Positions 8,391 to 16,146 of a stretch of 18,993 nt of DNA are shown piece after piece. The stretch is from NAT127 sp041655035. Its GTDB lineage: Bacteria; Pseudomonadota; Gammaproteobacteria; Pseudomonadales; Porticoccaceae. The DNA is taken from the NCBI GenBank assembly GCA_041655035.1, contig JBAZCN010000053.1, positions 1 through 18,993 of the forward strand, written 5' to 3'. Each line of letters opens with the position of its first letter. The first letter of the stretch is position 1. The notes below the pieces were generated by a model. The model was given only the letters and a program-made list of their open reading frames with translations, was not told the origin of the DNA and did no database searches. A program made the position numbers and the translations under genes.

Positions 8391-9593
8391 ATGCGCATAT
8401 TGCATATTTTTGATCATTCCATTCCTTTGCACAGCGGCTACACCTTCCGCACCCGCAACCTGCTGCGCGGCCAGCACGCCCTGGGCTGGCACACCGCCCA
8501 TGTCACCGGGATCAAGCAGGGCCCCGCCGCCAGCCTCGAAGAAGACGTCGACGGCCTGCATTTCCATCGCACCCCCGGCGCCGGCAGCGTCCTGTCCCGG
8601 GTGCCGCTGGTCAACCAATGGAATGTGGTGCGCACCCTGGCGCGGCGCATCGAACAGGTGGCACGGCGGGAAAAACCCGATCTGCTCCATGCCCATTCCC
8701 CCGCCCTGAATGGCCTGGCCGCCCTGCGGGCCGGCCGCCGCCTGGGGCTGCCGGTGGTCTACGAGTGCCGCGCCTTCTGGGAAGATGCCGCGGTGGACCA
8801 TGGCACCAGCAGCGAGTGGGGGCTGCGCTATCGTCTGAGCCGGGCGCTCGAAAGCCATGTCTTCAAGTCCGCTCACCAGGTGACCACCATCTGCGAGGGC
8901 CTGCGTGAGGAAATCGCCGGTCGCGGCATCGCGCCGGACAAAATCACCGTGATCCCCAACGCCGTCGACACCGGGAGCTTCACTTTCGGCGCCCCGCCCC
9001 GACCCGAGCTGCAACGGCAACTCGGCCTCGACGGCAAGACCGTGCTCGGTTTCATCGGCTCCTTTTATGCCTACGAAGGGATACCCCTGCTGCTCGAGGC
9101 GCTGCCGGCATTGCTCGCCCGCCACCCGGACCTGCATCTGCTGCTGGTCGGCGGCGGCCCCCAGGAACAGGTCATCACCGAGACCATCGCCCGGCTCGGC
9201 CTCGACGCCGCGGTGACCATGACCGGCCGGGTCGCCCACGACATCGTGCAGGACTACTACAATCTGGTGGATATTTTTGTCTATCCGCGACTGGCCATGC
9301 GCCTCACCGAACTGGTAACCCCGCTGAAACCACTGGAAGCCATGGCCCAGGGCCGCCTGGTAGTGGCTTCCGACGTCGGCGGCCATCGGGAATTGATCCG
9401 CGACGGCGACACCGGCACGCTGTTCGCCGCGGGCAATGCCGGAGCGCTCGTCGACGCCGTCGACGGCCTGCTGTCCCGGCGCGATGACTGGCAGCGGATG
9501 CGCGCCAATGGCCGGGCCTTCGTCGAGCGGGAGCGCACCTGGGCTGCCAGCGTCGACCGCTACCGGACGGTATACGGCGGGCTGGCGCCATGA
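8391..9593 (+). CDS. Glycosyltransferase, PEP-CTERM/XrtA system-associated stp3 (Daro_2409-like) family
   Basis: A 400-residue GT4-type glycosyltransferase that matches the exosortase A-associated TIGR04063-type group. The N-terminus MRILHIFDHSIPLHSGYTFR is the family signature. It is followed by LLHAHSPALNGLAAL, VYECRAFWEDAAVDHGT, VIPNAVDTGSF, GFIGSFYAYEGIPLLLEALP, LLVGGGPQ and, near the C-terminus, TELVTPLKPLEAMAQGRLVV with E316 in the donor-binding region. A GAGG sequence 10 nt before the ATG is a plausible ribosome binding site. The 12-nt gap to the amidotransferase gene is the largest gap in the whole array. The stop overlaps the next gene as ATGA. The specific sugar transferred is unknown. 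Confidence 0.93.
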   Translation: MRILHIFDHSIPLHSGYTFRTRNLLRGQHALGWHTAHVTGIKQGPAASLEEDVDGLHFHRTPGAGSVLSRVPLVNQWNVVRTLARRIEQVARREKPDLLHAHSPALNGLAALRAGRRLGLPVVYECRAFWEDAAVDHGTSSEWGLRYRLSRALESHVFKSAHQVTTICEGLREEIAGRGIAPDKITVIPNAVDTGSFTFGAPPRPELQRQLGLDGKTVLGFIGSFYAYEGIPLLLEALPALLARHPDLHLLLVGGGPQEQVITETIARLGLDAAVTMTGRVAHDIVQDYYNLVDIFVYPRLAMRLTELVTPLKPLEAMAQGRLVVASDVGGHRELIRDGDTGTLFAAGNAGALVDAVDGLLSRRDDWQRMRANGRAFVERERTWAASVDRYRTVYGGLAP

Positions 9594-10732
9594 ACGATCT
9601 CCGCATCGGCCTGGTAGGTCCGCTGCCGCCGCCCAATGGCGGCATGGCCATGCAGACCGAACAGCTCGCCCGCCTGCTGCGGGCCGACGGCATCAGTGTC
9701 GAGCAGGTGGCCACCAATGGGCCCTACCGCCCGGCGGCCATCGCCCGCCTTCCGGGGCTGCGCGCCCTGTTTCGCCTGATCCCCTACCTGGCATCGGTAT
9801 GGCGCCTGGCAGGCCGTGTGGAGGTCATCCATCTGATGGCCAATTCCGGCTGGTCCTGGCAACTCTATGCCGCACCCGTGCTGTGGCTGGCGTGGCTGCG
9901 CTCGACGCCGGTGGTGGTCAATTACCGCGGCGGCGAAGCCCATGAATACTTTCAGCGCTCGTTCAGCCGGGTCAGGCCGTCGCTGCGCAAGGCCGCGGCA
10001 GTGGTGGTGCCATCGGGCTACCTCGAGGCGGTGTTCCGGCAGTTCGGCCAGGACACCCAGGTCATCCCCAACATCATCGACCGCGCCATCTTCAGGGAGA
10101 CTGCCAAGGACAGCATCACAGAGCCCGCCAAGGAGAACCCCGGACCGGCGCCGGAGAGTAGGCGCCGGCGCCACTTCACTCTGGTGATCACCCGCAACCT
10201 CGAAGCGATCTACGCCATCGATACCGCCATTCGCGCCCTGGCCCTGGTGCATGCCAGCGACAGCGGGGTGCGCCTGCGGATCGCCGGCAGTGGGCCGGCC
10301 GAGGCCCAGCTCAGGGCGCTCGCCGCCGAGTTGGGCCTCGCCGACGCGGTATCGTTCGAAGGACGTCTCGACCGGCCCGCCATCGCGGCGCTCTACGCCG
10401 CGGCGGATGCCATGATCAATCCCAGCACCGTGGACAATATGCCGAACTCGGTAATCGAATCCCTGGCCTGCGGCGTGCCGGTGATATCCACCGACGTCGG
10501 CGGCGTGCCCTTTATCGTCACCCAGGGCGAAAGCGCGCTACTGGTTCCGGCCCGGGACGAAACCGCCCTGGCCGCAGCCATCCTCCGCCTCAAGGGCGAT
10601 GAGTTGCTGCGCGCCAGGCTGCGGGCCAATGGCCTGGCGCAGGTCGAGCAGTACAGCTGGCCGAGGGTGCGCCGCCAGTGGCTGGACCTGTATCGGCGGC
10701 TCTGCCCCCACAACCGGAGAGAAGTCGCATGA
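9590..10732 (+). CDS. GT4-family glycosyltransferase
   Basis: A 380-residue glycosyltransferase with the GT-B/GT4 pattern: N-terminal RIGLVGPLPPPNGGMAMQTE for acceptor binding, VVNYRGGEAHEYF, VVVPSGYLEAVF, VIPNIIDRAIF, LRIAGSGPAEAQL, and the donor-site region NMPNSVIESLACGVPVISTD with E290. A stretch around residues 165-195, before the C-terminal Rossmann domain, is rich in Pro, Glu and Arg and is probably a variable linker. This gene is not one of the three core stp families and so may define the strain-specific part of the repeat unit. It overlaps its upstream neighbour by ATGA at 9590-9593 and its downstream neighbour by ATGA at 10729-10732. Confidence 0.9.
   Translation: MNDLRIGLVGPLPPPNGGMAMQTEQLARLLRADGISVEQVATNGPYRPAAIARLPGLRALFRLIPYLASVWRLAGRVEVIHLMANSGWSWQLYAAPVLWLAWLRSTPVVVNYRGGEAHEYFQRSFSRVRPSLRKAAAVVVPSGYLEAVFRQFGQDTQVIPNIIDRAIFRETAKDSITEPAKENPGPAPESRRRRHFTLVITRNLEAIYAIDTAIRALALVHASDSGVRLRIAGSGPAEAQLRALAAELGLADAVSFEGRLDRPAIAALYAAADAMINPSTVDNMPNSVIESLACGVPVISTDVGGVPFIVTQGESALLVPARDETALAAAILRLKGDELLRARLRANGLAQVEQYSWPRVRRQWLDLYRRLCPHNRREVA
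10716..10719 (+). promoter_or_regulatory. Ribosome binding site for the PaaK/CapK-like gene
   Basis: GGAG (within GGAGAGAAG) lies 9 nt before the ATG at 10729 and supports that start over the in-frame codon at 10678 inside the preceding gene. Confidence 0.55.
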
Positions 10733-12081
10733 GCCTGTATCGGAAGGCAGTGACGGGAATCCTGTTTCCCCTTCACGAAAGGCTCAAGAAGCACGACACC
10801 ATAGCGGTGCACCGGGCGCTGGAGCGATCCCAGTGGCTCGAGCCCCCGCAGCTCGCCGAGCTGCAACTGGCCAATTTGCAACGTTTTCTGGCCCGTATCG
10901 GCGCCTCCGTGCCCTATTACCAACGATTGTTCGCCGAATGCCGCTTCGACCCAGCCGCCGTCGTCTCCATCACCGATCTCCAGACGCTGCCCCTGCTCGA
11001 CAAGCCCGCCATCCGCGCCAATAGCGACGCGCTGAAGGCGCGCGGCGCCAACGGTCTCAAGCGCTTCAACACCGGCGGCTCCAGCGGTGAACCGCTGATT
11101 TTCTATCTCGGCAACGAGCGGGTCAGCCACGACGTCGCCGCCAAGCGCCGAGCGACCCGCTGGTGGGGCGTCGATATCGGCGATCCGGAGATCGTGGTCT
11201 GGGGCTCGCCGATCGAGCTGAGTTCCCAGGACCGGGTGCGCCAGATCCGCGACCGGCTGTTCCGCACCGAACTGCTGTCGGCTTTCGACATGTCGCAACA
11301 CAACCTGGCGCATTTCGTCCACCGCATCCAGCGCCTGCGCCCGAGGATGCTGTTCGGCTACCCGTCATCGCTGGCGCTGATCGCCGATCACGCCAGCGCC
11401 TGTGGCCAGCGTCTCGACAACCTCGGGATCAAGGTCGCCTTCGTGACCTCGGAGCGCCTGTACGATCACCAGCGCGAGCGCATCCAACAGGTTTTCGGCT
11501 GCCCGGTGGCCAACGGCTACGGCAGCCGCGATGCCGGCTTTATCGCCCACCAGTGCCCGGAGGGCAACCTGCACATCACCGCCGAGGATATGGTGGTGGA
11601 AATCGTCGACGCCGACGGCAATGTCCTGTCCCCCGGCGAGCGCGGTGAGATCGTTGTAACCCACCTGTTTACCAGCGAGTTCCCTTTCGTGCGCTACCGC
11701 ACCGGCGATGTCGGTATACTCGACACCAGGCCCTGCCCCTGTGGCCGCGGCCTGCCGGTGCTGGCCAGCGTCGAAGGGCGCGCCACCGATTTCGTCACCG
11801 CGGCGGACGGCACGATCCTGCATGGCCTGGCGCTGATCTATGTGCTGCGCGACATGCCCGAGGTGGCGGCGTTCAGGATCATCCAGGAATCCCTGAGCCT
11901 GACCCGGGTCGAGGTGGTGCCGAAGCACCAGTTGACCGCAGCGATGACTGCCGAGATCCAGTCCGGCCTCAGGGCGCGGCTGGGCAGCGAGGTCGAGATC
12001 GCCGTCACCCCGGTGTCCGAGATCAGCCGCGAAAAGTCCGGCAAATTCCGCTATGTGACGAGCAGGGTCGCCAGCCAATGA
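10729..12081 (+). CDS. PaaK/CapK-like adenylate-forming enzyme (phenylacetate-CoA ligase family)
   Basis: A 450-residue soluble protein of the AMP-binding superfamily, of the type often called CapK in capsule and exopolysaccharide loci. Motifs in order are FNTGGSSGEPLIFY (phosphate-binding loop at about 115-122), FGYPSSLALIADHA, VTSERLYDHQRERIQQVFG, NGYGSRDAGFIAHQCPEG, PFVRYRTGDVGILDTRPCPC, and a C-terminal SREKSGKFRY whose lysine is in the usual place for the adenylation half-reaction. The family activates a carboxylate as acyl-AMP and usually passes it to CoA. Which acid is used here, and whether CoA or an amine is the acceptor, cannot be seen. Activating a substituent for the polysaccharide is a reasonable guess. 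The TGA stop sits inside the ATGA that starts the next, tiny ORF. Confidence 0.88.
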   Translation: MSLYRKAVTGILFPLHERLKKHDTIAVHRALERSQWLEPPQLAELQLANLQRFLARIGASVPYYQRLFAECRFDPAAVVSITDLQTLPLLDKPAIRANSDALKARGANGLKRFNTGGSSGEPLIFYLGNERVSHDVAAKRRATRWWGVDIGDPEIVVWGSPIELSSQDRVRQIRDRLFRTELLSAFDMSQHNLAHFVHRIQRLRPRMLFGYPSSLALIADHASACGQRLDNLGIKVAFVTSERLYDHQRERIQQVFGCPVANGYGSRDAGFIAHQCPEGNLHITAEDMVVEIVDADGNVLSPGERGEIVVTHLFTSEFPFVRYRTGDVGILDTRPCPCGRGLPVLASVEGRATDFVTAADGTILHGLALIYVLRDMPEVAAFRIIQESLSLTRVEVVPKHQLTAAMTAEIQSGLRARLGSEVEIAVTPVSEISREKSGKFRYVTSRVASQ

Positions 12082-12161
12082 TAGACAGCCTGTATCTGCT
12101 GATGGTGGTGACCGCCGTTTGCTACCTGTTCTACTGGTCCTGCAAGCAGGATGACGACTGA
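12078..12161 (+). CDS. Predicted 27-residue single-helix membrane microprotein, unrecognised
   Basis: A short ORF, ATG 12078-12080 to TGA 12159-12161, that exactly fills the space between two larger genes. It overlaps the stop of the PaaK-like gene (ATGA, 12078-12081) and the start of the ligase-like gene (TGATG, 12159-12163). The product has 27 residues: a short polar start (MIDS), a hydrophobic stretch of about 17 residues (LYLLMVVTAVCYLFYWS, residues 5-21), then Cys-Lys-Gln and three aspartates at the end. That is the shape of a small membrane protein with an acidic tail. I do not recognise a family, and it falls below the length cut-off of common gene finders. Two perfect coupling junctions argue for real translation; alternatively it could act only as a coupling leader that keeps ribosomes moving to the next gene. 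Confidence 0.62.
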   Translation: MIDSLYLLMVVTAVCYLFYWSCKQDDD

Positions 12162-13633
12162 TGCGAGATCTATTGCTGGTCGGATTTTTATTCGTCGCCA
12201 TCTACTTTGCCTTCAAGCGTCCCTATATCGGCACTGCGGCCTGGGTGTGGATCGCCCTGACCGCTCCCACCAACTGGGCCTTCGGTTTCTCCCAGAGTTT
12301 CCGCCTCAATTTCACCATCGTGCTGGTGACTGCGCTGTCCTACCTCGTGGTCACCAGGAACAAGGTCTTCCGGCTCAATGCCCTGGGTTTCTGGATCCTG
12401 ATGTTCGCCATCTGGACCCTGGTCAGCACCGCGCTCAACATCAACTCCAATCCCGCCAGGGTGTGGGATTACTGGGGCCAGTTCATCAAGGTGCTGCTGC
12501 TGTTTTTCTTTATCACCCTGACGGTGACCAGGCGGCTGCATATCGACACCATGGTCTGGGCGATCGTGCTGGCGATCTCCGCCTATGCCGGCATGGAAGC
12601 GGTCAAGTTCATTCTCTCCGGCGGCGGCCATCGCATCATGGGCCGCGCCGGGATCATCGCCGACCGCAACGATCTGGCGGTCGCCATCAACATGTGTGTC
12701 CCCCTGGTGGTCTACCTGCTGCAAACCACCAGGCACAAATGGCTGCGGCTCGGGCTCTGGGGCCTGCTCATGCTGAATATCCTCAGCGTCGTCGGCACCT
12801 ACTCCCGGGGCGGATTCATCGGACTCAGTATCCTGGCCGTGGCCTTCTGGCTGAAATCCCGCTACAAGCTGCCGCTGGCCATCCTCGCCTTCCTGATGCT
12901 GCCACTGCTGTACCAGGCCGCGCCGGAAGAGTGGAAGGAACGCCAGAGTACGGTGACCACCGCGGCGGAAGAGGACAGCTCCTTTATCGGCAGGCTCTGG
13001 GCATGGAAGATCTCCACCCTGATCGCCCTCGACCACCCCCTCACCGGCGGCGGCTTCGGCGCGGTGCTCAACCCGCAGATATGGGACCGCTACGCACCGC
13101 TGACCCCCGATTTTTCGCCCCTGGCAACTCCACCGATTCCCCAGAGCAGTGGCACCAAGGCGGCGCACAATATCTATTTCCAGGTGCTGGGCGATCACGG
13201 CTTCGTCGGGCTCGGCATCTTTTTGCTGTGCCTGCTGCTGGCGCTGCTCAACAATATGAAGAATGCCAGGCTGGGCAAGCAGCACGACGTCCTCTGGTAC
13301 CGGCAACTGGCCAGTGCCTTCACCCTCTCGCTGATCGGCTACGGCGTCACCGGGGCCAATGTCAGCCTGGCCTATTTCGACCTGCTCTACGCCGTGCTCG
13401 GGCTGATTGCGGTAATGACCCTGCAACGCCAGCAGCTGCTGCCCGGCCACGCGGTGCCCGGCCCCAGGCAACGCGGGTGGCAGGCATATCCCGATCAGCC
13501 GGCCGCCGCCCACCGCCAGAAAAGCCGTTCGCGGCCAGCCCGGGGCCTGGATACCCAGTCGCACGATCCACGCCCCCGGCACGCCGGCCCACCGTCAGCC
13601 CTTCGCCAGAGACCTCCTGTTCGCAATGGATAA
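12161..13633 (+). CDS. O-antigen ligase/Wzy-like membrane protein, exosortase A-associated putative O-glycosylation ligase
   Basis: A 490-residue polytopic membrane protein matching the XrtA-associated member of the Wzy/WaaL superfamily (TIGR03097 type). About ten hydrophobic segments are seen. The N-terminus MRDLLLVGFLFVAIYFAFKR and the motifs RAGIIADRNDLAVAINM, GTYSRGGFIGL (S215-G218), DHPLTGGGFGA and the periplasmic-loop AAHNIYFQVLGDHGFVGLG (H336) are typical. Its role is either polymerisation of repeat units or transfer of the glycan to an acceptor, at the periplasmic face; the two cannot be separated by sequence. After the last hydrophobic segment (about residue 427) there is a 63-residue tail rich in Pro, Arg, Gln and His, unlike the rest, that overlaps the next gene by 8 nt. 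The tail could be a real cytoplasmic extension or a product of a lost stop or frameshift. Confidence 0.9.
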   Translation: MRDLLLVGFLFVAIYFAFKRPYIGTAAWVWIALTAPTNWAFGFSQSFRLNFTIVLVTALSYLVVTRNKVFRLNALGFWILMFAIWTLVSTALNINSNPARVWDYWGQFIKVLLLFFFITLTVTRRLHIDTMVWAIVLAISAYAGMEAVKFILSGGGHRIMGRAGIIADRNDLAVAINMCVPLVVYLLQTTRHKWLRLGLWGLLMLNILSVVGTYSRGGFIGLSILAVAFWLKSRYKLPLAILAFLMLPLLYQAAPEEWKERQSTVTTAAEEDSSFIGRLWAWKISTLIALDHPLTGGGFGAVLNPQIWDRYAPLTPDFSPLATPPIPQSSGTKAAHNIYFQVLGDHGFVGLGIFLLCLLLALLNNMKNARLGKQHDVLWYRQLASAFTLSLIGYGVTGANVSLAYFDLLYAVLGLIAVMTLQRQQLLPGHAVPGPRQRGWQAYPDQPAAAHRQKSRSRPARGLDTQSHDPRPRHAGPPSALRQRPPVRNG

Positions 13634-15167
13634 ATCGAGCCCAAGCAGTCGCTCCAACGTCGGCAAAGCCATTGCTCGCGGCGCAGTGTGGACCCTGGCT
13701 GTCCGCATGGTGACCCGTGCGATCAGTGTGGTCAGCACCCTGATTCTGGCGCGCCTGCTGACGCCGGCGGATTTCGGGGTCTACGCCCTGGCGATGACGG
13801 TCTATGCCTTCGTCGAATTGTTGCGGGCTTTCGGCTTTGGCTCCTACCTGATACAGCACCAGGATTCCACCGACGCCCACTACAACACCGCCTGGACCTT
13901 GCATTTCCTGTTCTCCCTGATCACCGCCTGCCTGCTGTTCCTGCTGGCGCCGTTCGCGGCGGAGTTTCTCCGCGAGCCGAGGCTGGAAATCGTGGTCCGT
14001 TTCATGTGCCTGCTGTTGCTGATCGATGGCGTCAAGAACATCGGCATCATCAACTTCCAGAAGCACATGACCTTCGACCGGGAATTCCGTTTTGCCGTGC
14101 TGACCAAACTGAGCGGTTTTCTGGTTACCATCCCCCTCGCCTTTCTCCTCCAGAGCTACTGGGCGATGCTCTGGGGACTGCTGGCAACATCCCTGATGAT
14201 GCTGCTACTCAGCTATACAATGCAGCCCTTTCGACCGCGGCTGGATACCAGTTGCTGGCGCCAGATGATTTCATTCACCGGCTGGCTGCAGGTCAACAAT
14301 ATCCTCACTTACTTCAACCGCCATATCGAAAACGTGCTGGTTTCGCGGATGACGGGCATCGCCGCGGTCGGCTCGTTGCAACTGGCGAAGGAAACCGGGC
14401 AGCTGTTGTCGGAAATCGCCCAGCCCATAAACCGCGCCGCCTTCCCCGGCTATGCCAGGGTCAACCGGGACCCGGCGCGGATGCGCGATGTATTCTGTGA
14501 CGTGATGAGCATGCTGATGCTTGTCGGATTCCCCATTTCGGTGGGGATCTATGCGATAGCCCACCTGTTCGTGCCCACGGTGCTGGGCAGCCAGTGGCTG
14601 CATATCATTCCGCTGGTGCAACTGCTGTCCCTGTCGACCCTGCTTCTGGTCATCATGAGCAGCGTCAACAACGTGCTGATCGCCCTGGCGTGGATGAAAT
14701 GGGCCACCGGTATTTTTGCCTTGCGACTGATACTGATGGTCATGTTCCTGATGTACTTCCTCCCTCTCCATGGGGTGATCGGTGTCGCCTATGCGACCAT
14801 AGGTTCGCTGTCACTGGTGGGGGTGGCGTCCTATCTGTCGCTGCGGGCCAGCCTCGGGCTGGGCTTGCGCCGCGTCGCCTACCTCCTCTACAAGCCCGCG
14901 GTGGCGGCTCTTGCCATGTGCCTGCTGGTCAAGCTATTGTTCCCCCGCTACTGGGTCGACAGCACAATGGCGCTCCAGATCCTGCAACTGGCGGCCGCAG
15001 TGCTCACCGGGGCCATCTGCTACTGCCTGGTGCTGGCGGGATTGTGGCTGCTGGAATCGCGCCCGGACGGGCCGGAGTTGAAAGTGCTGCGCCTGGCACA
15101 CAACCGCACAGGTCTTTTCGGCTTCCTGCTACCCGCCACACCACCTGAGAAGAATCACCGTGCCTGA
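13626..15167 (+). CDS. Wzx-like oligosaccharide flippase (MOP superfamily)
   Basis: A 513-residue protein with about 12-14 hydrophobic segments, typical of polysaccharide flippases (lipopolysaccharide biosynthesis protein/Wzx type). The N-terminal IARGAVWTLAVRMVTRAISV and the following LILARLLTPADFGVYALAM are classic for the family, as are FQKHMTFDREFRF and LLSEIAQPINRAAFPGYARV in the middle. It should move the undecaprenyl-linked repeat unit from the cytoplasmic to the periplasmic leaflet before polymerisation. The ATG at 13626 overlaps the preceding gene by 8 nt and has no clear Shine-Dalgarno sequence, so coupled translation is probable. The C-terminus overlaps the deacetylase start by 8 nt. 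Confidence 0.92.
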   Translation: MDKSSPSSRSNVGKAIARGAVWTLAVRMVTRAISVVSTLILARLLTPADFGVYALAMTVYAFVELLRAFGFGSYLIQHQDSTDAHYNTAWTLHFLFSLITACLLFLLAPFAAEFLREPRLEIVVRFMCLLLLIDGVKNIGIINFQKHMTFDREFRFAVLTKLSGFLVTIPLAFLLQSYWAMLWGLLATSLMMLLLSYTMQPFRPRLDTSCWRQMISFTGWLQVNNILTYFNRHIENVLVSRMTGIAAVGSLQLAKETGQLLSEIAQPINRAAFPGYARVNRDPARMRDVFCDVMSMLMLVGFPISVGIYAIAHLFVPTVLGSQWLHIIPLVQLLSLSTLLLVIMSSVNNVLIALAWMKWATGIFALRLILMVMFLMYFLPLHGVIGVAYATIGSLSLVGVASYLSLRASLGLGLRRVAYLLYKPAVAALAMCLLVKLLFPRYWVDSTMALQILQLAAAVLTGAICYCLVLAGLWLLESRPDGPELKVLRLAHNRTGLFGFLLPATPPEKNHRA

Positions 15168-16146
15168 TCTGCCGCACCTGCTGTTCCGCGCCACCCTGGC
15201 CGCCGCGCGCCTGGGCAGGCCGCGCTGCCTGTCGGTACTGATCTACCATCGCGTGCTGGCGGAGCGGGACTGGATGCGCCCGGGAGAGCCAACGGCGGAA
15301 GAATTCACCTGGCAGATGCGGCTGCTGGGCCGCCACTTCAATGTCCTGCCCCTGGCAGATGCGGTGCAGATGATGAAGGACAGCCGCCTGCCTCCGCGGG
15401 CGGCATGCGTGACCTTCGACGACGGCTATGCCGACAATGCCACCGTCGCTCTGCCCATTTTGAAGCGCTACGGCATCCCCGCCACCGTCTTCGTCTCCGC
15501 CGGGTATCTCGATGGCGGCCGCATGTGGAACGACACCATCGTCGAGGCCCTGCGCACCCATCCCGACAAACATCTCGACCTGGGCGATATCGGACTGCCC
15601 GGCTACACACTGGGGGACAACACGGCGCGCCGCCATGCCGCCTACGATATCATCCGCCGCAGCAAGTACCAGGAGATGGCCCGCCGCGACGAGGTCGCGG
15701 CTCGCGTCGCCCAAGCCTCCGGCCTCCTCCCCGCAGACCTGATGATGACCACCGCGCAGCTGCGAACCCTGCATCAGCAAGGAATCGAGATCGGCGGTCA
15801 CACCGTCTCACACCCGATACTCGCCCGACTGCCGGTGGCCCGCGCCCGCGAGGAAATCGCGCAGGGCAAGGCGGCGCTCGAGGCGCTGATCGGCGCGCCG
15901 CTGCGCCTGTTCGCCTATCCCAACGGCCAGCCGGATATGGACTACACTGATGACCATGTGGCGCTGGTCAAAGAGGCGGGCTTCGTAGCGGCAGTATCGA
16001 CCAACTGGGGGGTCTCCGACCGCCGATCGGATCCTTTCCAGCTCCCGCGGTTTACCCCCTGGGATAAATCGGCCGCCAAATTTCTGCTGCGTATGGCCCT
16101 GAACAGCCGCCATCTTCAGCGAACCCCGGAGAGGGAACCATGTTAG
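15160..16146 (+). CDS. Polysaccharide deacetylase family protein (second, distinct type)
   Basis: A 328-residue NodB-domain protein without an obvious signal peptide. It contains LSVLIYHRVLAERD near the N-terminus, CVTFDDGYADN with catalytic and metal-binding D87 and D88, the metal-binding IGGHTVSHP (H214 and H218), RLFAYPNGQPDMDYT and the C-terminal LPRFTPWD. This is the classical carbohydrate esterase 4 pattern and is clearly different from the XrtA-type deacetylase at 401-1312. An insert of about 60 residues between the DDGYADN and HTVSHP motifs includes MWNDTIVEALRTHP, seen in many relatives from sugar-polymer loci. It probably removes N-acetyl groups from the polymer or its precursor. 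The start is GTG at 15160 behind GAGAAG; it overlaps the flippase gene by 8 nt. Confidence 0.92.
   Translation: MPDLPHLLFRATLAAARLGRPRCLSVLIYHRVLAERDWMRPGEPTAEEFTWQMRLLGRHFNVLPLADAVQMMKDSRLPPRAACVTFDDGYADNATVALPILKRYGIPATVFVSAGYLDGGRMWNDTIVEALRTHPDKHLDLGDIGLPGYTLGDNTARRHAAYDIIRRSKYQEMARRDEVAARVAQASGLLPADLMMTTAQLRTLHQQGIEIGGHTVSHPILARLPVARAREEIAQGKAALEALIGAPLRLFAYPNGQPDMDYTDDHVALVKEAGFVAAVSTNWGVSDRRSDPFQLPRFTPWDKSAAKFLLRMALNSRHLQRTPEREPC
16128..16131 (+). promoter_or_regulatory. Ribosome binding site for the haem protein gene
   Basis: GGAG within GGAGAGGGA, 8 nt before the ATG at 16140. It is one of the stronger sites in the array and supports the start that gives a complete signal peptide. 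Confidence 0.6.

Noticed and set aside
7563..9386. 607-codon minus-strand open frame
   Set aside because: It covers the amidotransferase end and most of stp3, both firmly identified on the plus strand, and shows no motif of its own.
12151..13713. 520-codon plus-strand frame parallel to the Wzy-like gene
   Set aside because: Its product lacks membrane segments and is rich in Arg, Pro, Gln and Gly. The overlapping frame at 12161-13633 encodes the recognisable membrane protein.
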